A stretch of 6,365 nucleotides of DNA from an uncultured Verrucomicrobiota bacterium (GCA_946631535.1 CAMPAF010000182.1:1-6365), one strand, 5' to 3'; shown: positions 1 to 5,846, counted from the stretch's first letter. Made by a program: numbers and translations. Notes: a model not told the origin generated them from the letters alone.

Positions 1-1119
1 TCCACGTACGCGCAGACGATCGAGGTGCTGGTGGACCGCCAGTACGCCACGCGCGAGTCGCGCCAGCTCATCCCGACGCAGCGCGGCATGGACGTGAACG
101 ACTGGCTGGTGAAGAAGCTGGAGCCGCTCTTCAACGTGGGCTACACGGCGCAGATGGAGGACGCGCTCGACAAGGTGGAGGAGGGCCGCGAGAACGGAAA
201 CGGGATGCTCTCCGACTTCTACCGCAAGTTCACCGCCTGGGTGGAGGCCGCGAAGGAGCCGCCGCCGCCAATGGAGAAGTTCACCGCGCTGTTCGCGCTG
301 CTTGACGAGGTCAAGAAGTGGAAGGCGCCCGTCGGCGAGGGCCGGAGGGTCTACGACGACCACGGGTTCGTGGAGTCCGTGAAGAAGCAGATGTCTGAAG
401 CGCCGGAGAAGCTCTCCGACCGGCAGCTTCAGGCGCTCGTGAAGCTTGCGATCGCGTACCGCGAGCAGATTCCGGACGGCGAGCTGCGCCTCATCGACCT
501 TGGCTACGGGCCTGAGCTCGACCGGGTGAAGAACTCGCCGTCGAACGACCTGGTGAAGTGGTGCTTCCTGACGATCGACCGCATCGGCGGACTGACGAAG
601 AACCCGTTCCTCAACTCCCTGCGCGAGCAGGTGGACCGCGGTCGTGTGCTTTCCCCGAAGCAGTTCTCCATCCTCGCCCGCAGCGTGGGCGAGAACGCGG
701 GCGCCTTGCCGGACGCCGACCAGGTCCGCGCGCGGCTCGCCCCCTACGTGCCGGGCGGGTTCGAGATCGCGCCCGTGGACCCTGCCGTGCCGGAGCTGCT
801 GAGCCTGCTCGACAAGGTTACGGCGTGGAAGGAGCCGGCGCGCCGCGGCCGCCGCACCTACAACGACGCGGAGTTCGTCTCGTCCCTGCGCGACCAGTAC
901 GCGCGCCGCAGCTCGCTCTCGCCTCGCCAGGTGCTGGCTCTGCGCCGCGTGTGCGTCAACTACAAGGACCAGATTCCCGGCTTCGACGAGGTGGCCGAAC
1001 GCCTCGGGCTCAACGACCTGCCTGTCCACGAGAAGGCGGCCGAGGCCGAGAAGGACGCGAAGGCCGACGCCCTCGCCGAGAAGAAGAGGAGAGGGCGCGG
1101 TTCGCGCAGAAAGGCGTGA
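1..1119 (+). CDS. topA: DNA topoisomerase I, C-terminal part (5' truncated by window edge)
   Basis: The frame is open to the left edge, so the GTG at 25 is internal and not the true start. The first ~75 residues match the end of the type IA topoisomerase core: STYAQTIE, then LIPTQRG, GYTAQMEDALD and a FY-x-KF ending; bacterial TopA has (R)PSTYA-TI, L-PT-G and FTA-ME--LD there. The enzyme relaxes negatively supercoiled DNA through a 5'-phosphotyrosine strand passage; the active-site Tyr and TOPRIM domain lie upstream and are not seen. The usual C-terminal C4 zinc fingers are absent: no Cys-x-x-Cys pair occurs. Instead, nt ~274-984 encode three degenerate ~60-residue repeats, each with an LS-x-(R/K)Q core and two of them ending in Y-x-x-QIP, followed by a Lys/Arg/Ala/Glu-rich tail (nt ~1027-1116) ending RRGRGSRRKA. 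The tail presumably binds DNA (inference). The stop overlaps the next gene's GTG. Family identity is secure; the repeat function is unknown. Confidence 0.92.
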   Translation, partial: STYAQTIEVLVDRQYATRESRQLIPTQRGMDVNDWLVKKLEPLFNVGYTAQMEDALDKVEEGRENGNGMLSDFYRKFTAWVEAAKEPPPPMEKFTALFALLDEVKKWKAPVGEGRRVYDDHGFVESVKKQMSEAPEKLSDRQLQALVKLAIAYREQIPDGELRLIDLGYGPELDRVKNSPSNDLVKWCFLTIDRIGGLTKNPFLNSLREQVDRGRVLSPKQFSILARSVGENAGALPDADQVRARLAPYVPGGFEIAPVDPAVPELLSLLDKVTAWKEPARRGRRTYNDAEFVSSLRDQYARRSSLSPRQVLALRRVCVNYKDQIPGFDEVAERLGLNDLPVHEKAAEAEKDAKADALAEKKRRGRGSRRKA

Positions 1120-2120
1120 GCGGGAAGGACCATCTTCCGTCCAGCCGGGCGGCGCACGACGACGAGGCCGTGCGCCGCTTCCGTTCACACCTGCTCGCCG
1201 AGCGCAACGCCTCCGACCACACGGCGGCCGGATACGAGCAGGACATCTCGCAGTTCGCCGCCTTCCGCTGGGGCGCCGACGCGCAGCCGCCCTTCGAGTG
1301 GGCGCGCGTCACGCCAGAGGATGCGCGCAACTTCCTGATGGCGTTCGCCGGGGACGGCGCAAAGGCGACCACGACGCGCCGCAAGCTGGCGTCTATGCGC
1401 GCCTTCTTCCGCCACCTCGTGCGCGCTGGCGCGGTGGAGGCCAACCCGTTCGCTGGGCTGCGAGGGCCGAAGCTCCCCAAGCCGTTGCCGCGCACGCTCT
1501 CAGTAGCGGACGTTACGCGCTTCCTCAAGGCTCCGGAGGCGGAACTGAATCGGCGGCGCAAGGCAGGTCTTCCGGTTTCGCCTGAGCAGGTATACGCGAG
1601 CCTCTGCGACACCGCACTCTTCGAGTCGCTCTACTCCACGGGATGCCGAATATCCGAGGTGGTGCCGCTCGTCTGGCGGCAGATCAACTTCTCTTCGGGC
1701 GCAGTGATCGTGACGGGCAAGGGCGCCAAGCAGCGCCTCTGCATCCTCGGCAAGCCCGCGCTCAAGGCCCTGCGGAACCTGCGCGAGAAGGCGGCAGAGC
1801 GCTGGCCCGACGGCGGCGCGGACGCGACCGCGATCTTCCTCAACGAGAGGGGACGCCCGCTCGGTCCGCGCGACGCGCAGCGGCGCATGAAGAAGTGGCT
1901 GGCGGTCGCCGGGCTGCCTACGGACCTCACGCCGCACAAGCTCCGCCACAGCTTCGCTACGCACCTTCTGGACGCTGGGGCGGACCTGCGCAGCGTGCAG
2001 GAGATGCTTGGGCACTCGTCGCTGGCGACCACGCAGATCTACACGCACGTGTCGGTGGAGCACCTGAAGGACGAATACATGAAGGCGCATCCGCTGGCGC
2101 AACGGAGGACGGACGGATGA
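1116..2120 (+). CDS. xerC: Tyrosine recombinase, XerC/XerD type
   Basis: This 334-residue site-specific recombinase is probably the XerC-like enzyme that resolves chromosome dimers at dif near division. The N-terminal SAM-like core-binding domain spans ~17-115 (AERNASDHTAAGYEQDISQF, then the LASMRAFFRHLVRAG and NPF motifs). The catalytic domain spans ~125-320 and has the full set: R178 (STGCR), K202 (GKGAK), H274 and R277 (PHKLRHSFATHLL), H300 (LGHSS) and the nucleophile Y309 (QIYTHV). It is longer than the usual ~300 residues because of an 18-residue lead and roughly 20 extra residues at ~139-160. The GTG at 1116 is chosen because it overlaps the topA stop (GTGA), implying translational coupling; an in-frame GTG at 1170 would still leave a complete domain, and no well-spaced RBS precedes either. 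The topA neighbour favours a housekeeping XerC over a phage or integron integrase. XerC versus XerD cannot be settled from this window alone. Confidence 0.88.
   Translation: MSGKDHLPSSRAAHDDEAVRRFRSHLLAERNASDHTAAGYEQDISQFAAFRWGADAQPPFEWARVTPEDARNFLMAFAGDGAKATTTRRKLASMRAFFRHLVRAGAVEANPFAGLRGPKLPKPLPRTLSVADVTRFLKAPEAELNRRRKAGLPVSPEQVYASLCDTALFESLYSTGCRISEVVPLVWRQINFSSGAVIVTGKGAKQRLCILGKPALKALRNLREKAAERWPDGGADATAIFLNERGRPLGPRDAQRRMKKWLAVAGLPTDLTPHKLRHSFATHLLDAGADLRSVQEMLGHSSLATTQIYTHVSVEHLKDEYMKAHPLAQRRTDG
2104..2109 (+). promoter_or_regulatory. Ribosome binding site for the MFS transporter gene
   Basis: GGAGGA lies 7 nt before the ATG at 2117, inside the end of the recombinase gene. It fixes the transporter start at the ATG that overlaps the recombinase stop (ATGA), and gives this gene a stronger initiation signal than the recombinase itself has. 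Confidence 0.8.
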
Positions 2121-3433
2121 AAAACGCATACAAGTGGCTGCTTCTGGCGATGCTGAGCTTCGCCTTCTTCTTCCATCAGGCTGACCGGGCGCTGTTCGGC
2201 CTCCTGACGATCCCGATCCAGGAAGAGCTGCACCTGACGGACGTGCAGATCGGCTGGATCAACACCGTGCTGTCCTGGACGCTCGCGCTGATGACGACCG
2301 TGGCCGGTTTCTGCGGCGACAGGTTCAGCCGGAAGTGGCTCATCACCGGCTCGCTGATGTTCTGGTCGCTGATGACGGTCGGCATGGGCTTCGTGGGGAA
2401 CTTCACGCTCCTTGGGATAGGCATATCGGCATACGCGTGCGTTATGTTCTTCCGCTCGATCGCCACGGGCGGCGGCGAGTCGTTCTACGCGCCAAGCGCC
2501 TACGCGCTCATAGCGGTGCACCACAAGGAGACGCGCTCCGTGGCGCTTTCGGTGCACCAGGCGGCGCTCTACATCGGACTTATGACGAGCGGCGCGCTCG
2601 TCGCGTGGATACTCCACGGGCTGAAGGGCAGCGCATGGGTGGAGTCGTGCTTCGGCACGCTTGGCTACTGGCGGCCCGTGTTCATCATCTTCGGCGCGCT
2701 CGGCTTCCTGCTGGGGGTGCTGTTCATCTTCTTCTTGAGGGATGGCCGGGAGGGCCGGGAGGAAGACGAGAAAAGGGCTAAGCCGCCGCTCCTGGAGGGG
2801 CTGAAGGCCTACTTCTGCAATCCGTCGGCGTTGCTGGCGACGAGCGGATTCATCGCGATCGTGTTCGTGAACAACGCCTATCTCTTCTGGGCGCCGAAAT
2901 TCGTGGCGCAGAAGTTCGCGACGGAGCTGGGCGACTCCGCTGTGGCCACTGCGGGCAACGGCACGATGCTCTACCACCACGTCTGCGCGTTCGCGGCGAT
3001 CATGGCGGGCGGGTTCCTAACGGACGCTCTGGTGAAGCGCTATCCGCGCTTCCGCCTGCTGTTCCAGTCCTGCGCGCTCTTCCTCGGCGCGCCGGCGCTC
3101 GTGTTCGTGGCCTATGCGCCTAGCGTGTCCGCCACGTGGGCGGCTGTGGCGCTGTACGGCGTGTTCCGCGGCTTCTTCGAGGTGAACACGCACGCCTCTC
3201 TCTTCGATGTGGTCGCGCCGAAGTACCGCTCGACGGCGGTGGGGCTGCTCAACATGCTGGCGTTCTTCTTTGGCGGCCTTTCGGGCATCCTGATGGGGCA
3301 TCTTTCAAGGTCGCAGGGCGTGGCCGGGTTCGAGCTCGGCTTCGCGCTCATGGGTGGCGTCTACGCCGTGGCCGGATGCCTGATGCTCTGCTCGCTCCTC
3401 TTCACGTTCCGGAAAAACCGCGTGACCGAATAA
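2117..3433 (+). CDS. Major facilitator superfamily (MFS) transporter
   Basis: This 438-residue inner-membrane protein has about 12 hydrophobic segments in two six-helix halves, a normal MFS length. Family marks include FFFHQADRALFG in helix 1 (compare the N-x-x-DR pattern of organic-anion and sugar-acid MFS carriers), motif A after helix 2 (GDRFSRK, ~68-73), a GGGESFYAPSAYALI segment (~118-132), and a second motif-A-like loop after helix 8 (GGFLTDALVKRYPRFR, ~298-313). A charged cytoplasmic loop (~209-227) separates the halves and contains a perfect in-frame GRE-GRE duplication. The substrate is unknown; resemblance is to the phosphate-ester/hexuronate/Spinster-like side of the superfamily rather than to drug-efflux pumps (inference from motifs only). 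The start ATG overlaps the upstream stop by 4 bases and is preceded by a good GGAGGA, so it is probably cotranscribed with topA and xerC. No clear terminator follows; only a 4-bp stem (3438-3450) lies after the stop. Confidence 0.87.
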   Translation: MKNAYKWLLLAMLSFAFFFHQADRALFGLLTIPIQEELHLTDVQIGWINTVLSWTLALMTTVAGFCGDRFSRKWLITGSLMFWSLMTVGMGFVGNFTLLGIGISAYACVMFFRSIATGGGESFYAPSAYALIAVHHKETRSVALSVHQAALYIGLMTSGALVAWILHGLKGSAWVESCFGTLGYWRPVFIIFGALGFLLGVLFIFFLRDGREGREEDEKRAKPPLLEGLKAYFCNPSALLATSGFIAIVFVNNAYLFWAPKFVAQKFATELGDSAVATAGNGTMLYHHVCAFAAIMAGGFLTDALVKRYPRFRLLFQSCALFLGAPALVFVAYAPSVSATWAAVALYGVFRGFFEVNTHASLFDVVAPKYRSTAVGLLNMLAFFFGGLSGILMGHLSRSQGVAGFELGFALMGGVYAVAGCLMLCSLLFTFRKNRVTE

Positions 3434-3457
3434 GCCCGGTGTTCCTCACCAACCACC

Positions 3458-3486
3458 TAGACGGATTTCGGGGTGTGTGGTAGAAT
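3458..3486 (+). promoter_or_regulatory. Putative sigma70-type promoter of fmt, leaderless geometry
   Basis: TAGACG (3458-3463) is a 4/6 match to TTGACA, and TAGAAT (3481-3486) is a 5/6 match to TATAAT, with a 17-bp spacer and a TGG just before the -10 (extended -10 form). The -10 ends only 7 nt before the fmt ATG at 3494, so transcription would start at or next to the A of the ATG. It lies in the only gap between the transporter and fmt. Confidence 0.6.
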
Positions 3487-3493
3487 TGCGCCC

Positions 3494-4483
3494 ATGCGAA
3501 TAGTCTTTATGGGTTCATCTGCCGCCTCGGCCATGTGTCTGAAGGCGATTTTGCGCCTACCCGGCCTGCAGGTCGTGGGCGTCGTGACGCAGCCCGACCG
3601 TCCGGCCGGGCGCGGGCGCGGCGTCACGCCATGCCCTTGCCGCGCATACGCGAGGGAGCGCGGCATCACGTCGTGCATCACGCCGGAGGATGTGAACTCT
3701 CCAGAGGCTCTGGCGCAGATCCGCGCGTGGAAGCCTGACGTCATCGCAGTCGTCGCCTTCGGGCAGTTCCTCAAGGAAGAGCTGCTCACGCTTCCGCCGC
3801 TCGGGTGCGTCAACTGCCATTTCTCGCTGTTGCCGAAGTACCGCGGCGCCGCGCCCGTGACGGCGGCGATCATCGCCGGAGACGAGCTCTCGGGGGTCTC
3901 CATCATCAAGATGGGGATGGGCATGGACGACGGGCCTATCCTCATGCGGCAGATCGAGCCGATCTACTCCGACGACACTGGCGAGACGCTGATGGACAAG
4001 CTCTCCATCTGCGGCGGCGTGACGCTCGCCAAGACGCTCAAGCTCATGGCGGCGAAGAACCTGCCGCCTCCCACAGAGCAGGAGGACGCGAAGGCGACGT
4101 ACGCCCACAAGATAAAGAAGACGGACGGACTCATCGACTGGTCGAAGCGGTCGCAGGAGATCGAGCGGATACTGCGCGCGTACACGCCCTGGCCGGGCTG
4201 CTACACGTTCCTGCCGATGCGTTTCCGCAAGAAGGGGTTCTCCGGGCGAGTGGTTGTGACGGACGTGGAGTTCCTCAAGACCGACCAGATAAAGCCAGTC
4301 TGGAGAAGCGAGCTGCCAGGAACCATTCTGGCGGCAACGGGCCGCGGACCGATCGTCCGCACGGGCGACAGCGCGCTGCTGCTTCCTTCGCTGAAGGCGG
4401 AGGGCGCGCGAGAGATGGACGGCGGCTCGTTCCTGCGGGGGCGTCCGCTCCAGCCGCTCTCGGACATGCTGCTCCGCTCATGA
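3494..4483 (+). CDS. fmt: Methionyl-tRNA formyltransferase
   Basis: The enzyme transfers a formyl group from 10-formyl-tetrahydrofolate to Met-tRNAfMet in the cytoplasm, producing the bacterial initiator. The product is 329 residues, close to the usual ~310-320. The N-terminal Rossmann-type domain starts RIVFMGS and carries the QPDRPAGRGRG loop (33-43) that contacts the tRNA acceptor end, followed by the catalytic region N107-x-H109, the formyl-folate signature SLLPKYRG (111-118) and D145 (MDDG), matching E. coli Fmt Asn108, His110 and Asp146. The C-terminal tRNA-binding domain begins around TYAHKIKKTDGLIDW (203-216) and includes the AYTPWPG motif. The ATG at 3494 is chosen because homologues begin at this point; an in-frame GTG at 3473 would add seven residues but sits upstream of the likely -10 box. 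There is no Shine-Dalgarno sequence. The common partner def (peptide deformylase) is not adjacent here. An oddity is FMGSSAASA where most homologues have FMGTPDFA. Confidence 0.95.
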   Translation: MRIVFMGSSAASAMCLKAILRLPGLQVVGVVTQPDRPAGRGRGVTPCPCRAYARERGITSCITPEDVNSPEALAQIRAWKPDVIAVVAFGQFLKEELLTLPPLGCVNCHFSLLPKYRGAAPVTAAIIAGDELSGVSIIKMGMGMDDGPILMRQIEPIYSDDTGETLMDKLSICGGVTLAKTLKLMAAKNLPPPTEQEDAKATYAHKIKKTDGLIDWSKRSQEIERILRAYTPWPGCYTFLPMRFRKKGFSGRVVVTDVEFLKTDQIKPVWRSELPGTILAATGRGPIVRTGDSALLLPSLKAEGAREMDGGSFLRGRPLQPLSDMLLRS

Positions 4484-4490
4484 CGCGCCG

Positions 4491-4504
4491 CTTTTTGCTA
4501 TACT
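4491..4504 (+). promoter_or_regulatory. Putative promoter (-10 region) of the LUD-domain gene, leaderless geometry
   Basis: TATACT (4499-4504) is preceded by TGC (extended -10 form) and a T-run (4492-4496). It ends exactly 7 nt before the ATG at 4512, the same geometry as at fmt. No convincing -35 is visible: the expected position falls on the last codons and stop of fmt. No Shine-Dalgarno lies in the 28-nt gap. Confidence 0.55.
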
Positions 4505-4511
4505 TTGAGCC

Positions 4512-5135
4512 ATGGAAAAGAATCGACTTGAAGAGGTTGCCGAGGCCCTGCGCAAGCGGGGGTTCGCCGCAGAATACTTCGCGACGGGGACCGATGCCGC
4601 CGCCCGCGTGATGGAGCTGGCCGCGGACGCGAAGAGTGTCGGTTTCGGCGGCAGCGTGACGGTGGCGACGCTCGGCCTGGCCGAGTCGCTTGCCGCGGCA
4701 GGCAAGGAGATATGGCGGCACGGCGACCCGAAGTGGAAGCCCGAGGAGAAGATGGGCGTCATGCGGCACGAGCTGACGTGCGACCTCTTCCTCACGAGCG
4801 CGAACGCGCTCACCGCCGACGGCAGGCTGGTGAACATCGACGGCAACGGCAACCGCGTGGCGGCGTCCATATTCGGCCCGGGGCGCGTGGTGTTCGTGGT
4901 GGGGCGCAACAAGATCGTGGACGGCGGCATCGACGCTGCGATCGCGCGCGTCAAGCGCGAGGCGTGTCCGCCCAACTGCCGCCGGCTCGGCAAGAAGACG
5001 CCGTGCGCCGCCACCGGCGAGTGCGCCGACTGCTCGTCGCCCGACCGCATCTGCAGCGTGACGGTGGTGATGGACCGTCGGCCCTCGCGCACCGACGCGC
5101 ACGTCCTGCTTGTGGACGAGGATCTCGGCTACTGA
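4512..5135 (+). CDS. LUD-domain protein (lactate utilization protein, LutC/YkgG-like)
   Basis: This 207-residue cytoplasmic protein consists essentially of one LUD (formerly DUF162) domain. Landmarks are ADAKSVGFGGSVTVATLGL (~38-56), the core DLFLTSANALTADGRLVNIDG (~91-111), GNRVAASIFGP (~113-123) and VVFVVGRNKIV (~126-136). A cysteine-rich tail follows: C152, C156, C165, C171, C174 and C181, in the pattern C-x3-C-x8-C-x5-C-x2-C-x6-C, which looks able to bind a metal or Fe-S cluster (inference). LUD proteins of the LutABC type take part in L-lactate oxidation to pyruvate, but no LutA or LutB partner is next to this gene, and stand-alone LUD proteins of this size have no firmly assigned reaction. 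The start is the ATG that opens the homologous region and has a -10 box 7 nt upstream and no RBS. It is followed by 71 nt before the next gene. The family call is firm; the function is open. Confidence 0.88.
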   Translation: MEKNRLEEVAEALRKRGFAAEYFATGTDAAARVMELAADAKSVGFGGSVTVATLGLAESLAAAGKEIWRHGDPKWKPEEKMGVMRHELTCDLFLTSANALTADGRLVNIDGNGNRVAASIFGPGRVVFVVGRNKIVDGGIDAAIARVKREACPPNCRRLGKKTPCAATGECADCSSPDRICSVTVVMDRRPSRTDAHVLLVDEDLGY

Positions 5136-5149
5136 CGGGAAATGGTGGT

Positions 5150-5161
5150 GCGTCGCGACGC
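5150..5161. promoter_or_regulatory. 12-bp perfect palindrome in the dhaL upstream region (possible operator)
   Basis: GCGTCGCGACGC equals its own reverse complement. It lies 9 bp upstream of the TAGAAT box of the next gene, over the place where a -35 would sit. A repressor or activator site is possible, but GC-only palindromes of this size are not rare in a GC-rich genome. Confidence 0.3.
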
Positions 5162-5176
5162 GATTTCGTGTAGAAT
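5162..5176 (+). promoter_or_regulatory. Putative promoter (-10 region) of the dhaL-lsrF unit
   Basis: TAGAAT (5171-5176) in the context GATTTCGTG-TAGAAT resembles the fmt box, which also has GGATTTCG a little further upstream. No good -35 hexamer is visible. Transcription from about 5183 would give a leader of roughly 24 nt containing a normal RBS, unlike the two leaderless-type promoters upstream. Confidence 0.5.
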
Positions 5177-5191
5177 ACAGGTGTTCCAAAC

Positions 5192-5197
5192 GGAGGA
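5192..5197 (+). promoter_or_regulatory. Ribosome binding site for the dhaL-like gene
   Basis: GGAGGA sits 9 nt before the ATG at 5207, which fixes this start. Confidence 0.8.
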
Positions 5198-5206
5198 CAA
5201 GAAAAG

Positions 5207-5809
5207 ATGACGTTGCAGGAGTTCAAGGACGTGTGGAAGCGGGCGGCGGAGAAGATCGCCGCGCGCGAGAACGACTATTCGGCGCTGGATGCCGCCGCTG
5301 GCGGCGACGGCGACCACGGCGAGGCCATAGTGGCGGCGACGCGAGCGTTGGCCGCCGCGGAAGGGGGCGACTTCAAGTCGCTGCTCGAGGACATGGTGTC
5401 GCACCTGGAGTCCGACGTGAGCGGCTCCACCAGTTCGCTGTACGGCACGCTCTTCGAGGGCATGGCCGACGCCGTGGACGCGGGCAAGGTCGAACTGTCC
5501 GCGCCGGAGATCGCCGAGCTCTTCGCCGCCGGGCTGGAGGAGCTGGGCTTCGCCACGAAGGCGAAGGTGGGCGACAAGACTTTCATGGATGCGCTCATCC
5601 CGGCCGTGGAGGCGCTGAATGCGCACGCGGCCGAGGGCGAGGCCGCGATGTTCGCGGCGGCCGCGGCTGCGGCGAAGGCCGGCAGCGACGCGACCGCGCA
5701 GATGCAGGCGAAGTTCGGGCGCGCGAAGAACCTCGGCGAGCGCTCCATCGGCCCGATCGACGCGGGCAGCGCGTCCAACGCCGACATCTGGAGCTGTTTT
5801 GAAGGTTAA
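5207..5809 (+). CDS. dhaL: Dihydroxyacetone kinase subunit L homologue (DhaL/DAK2 domain)
   Basis: This 200-residue all-helical DAK2-type protein has the usual length for a stand-alone DhaL. In PTS-dependent dihydroxyacetone kinases, DhaL holds ADP/ATP with two Mg ions and phosphorylates the ketone bound on DhaK. Visible family motifs are the Mg loop GGDGDHG (32-38), SGSTSSLYG (72-80, in place of the usual GGTSG-LYG), VGDKTFMDALIPAV (121-134) and GRAKNLGERSIGPIDAGS (171-188). The acidic residues D28, D34 and D36 match the three E. coli Mg-binding Asp (30, 35, 37), but one extra Gly lies between the first and second. An Ala-rich helix (~148-160) follows. No DhaK or DhaM is seen here, so the true phospho-acceptor is unknown; the LsrF-like gene next door suggests a sugar or diketone substrate other than dihydroxyacetone (inference). 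The gene stops inside a tandem repeat, 45 nt before the next start. Confidence 0.85.
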   Translation: MTLQEFKDVWKRAAEKIAARENDYSALDAAAGGDGDHGEAIVAATRALAAAEGGDFKSLLEDMVSHLESDVSGSTSSLYGTLFEGMADAVDAGKVELSAPEIAELFAAGLEELGFATKAKVGDKTFMDALIPAVEALNAHAAEGEAAMFAAAAAAAKAGSDATAQMQAKFGRAKNLGERSIGPIDAGSASNADIWSCFEG

Positions 5810-5841
5810 AGGGTTGAAAGGTTAAAAGGTTAATAAGTTAA
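5802..5841 (+). repeat. Five tandem 8-bp repeats (AAGGTTAA type)
   Basis: The exact 8-bp units are AAGGTTAA (5802), AGGGTTGA (5810), AAGGTTAA (5818), AAGGTTAA (5826) and TAAGTTAA (5834). Three are identical, and the others differ by two bases. The first unit contains the dhaL TAA stop (5807-5809), and the last is joined directly to the lsrF RBS. The tract is strikingly AT-rich against GC-rich flanks. Each unit carries an AAGG element and most carry a TAA. Confidence 0.85.
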
Positions 5842-5846
5842 AGGAG
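5841..5846 (+). promoter_or_regulatory. Ribosome binding site for lsrF
   Basis: AAGGAG lies 8 nt before the ATG at 5855 and supports this start. It abuts the 8-bp repeat tract, whose AAGG units give weaker copies of the same element further upstream. Confidence 0.8.

Noticed and set aside
558..1115. Long upstream extension of the recombinase reading frame, giving a 520-residue protein
   Set aside because: This part is an out-of-frame reading of topA: low complexity, Arg/Pro/Ala-rich and without recombinase motifs. The domain begins after the GTG at 1116.
1643..2116. Upstream extension of the transporter frame through xerC
   Set aside because: It is a shadow of xerC with Arg/Ala-rich composition. 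The overlapping ATG at 2117 has a good RBS and directly precedes the first membrane helix.
1116..2120. Integrase marking a mobile element or integron
   Set aside because: The gene is embedded by overlap in a topA operon, has XerC-like motifs throughout, and shows no att-like repeats, tRNA gene or phage genes nearby.
2039..2980. Long open frame on the - strand opposite the transporter (and another at 4275-5189)
   Set aside because: The translations are rich in Arg, His, Glu and Ala with no domain motif, as expected antisense to GC-rich genes. The + strand proteins are clearly recognisable.
3438..3450. Possible terminator hairpin after the transporter (GGTG-TTCCT-CACC)
   Set aside because: The stem is only 4 bp and no T-run follows, so it does not qualify as an intrinsic terminator.
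4484..4498. T-run after fmt as a possible terminator
   Set aside because: No stable stem precedes CTTTTT. The run fits better as part of the promoter of the next gene.
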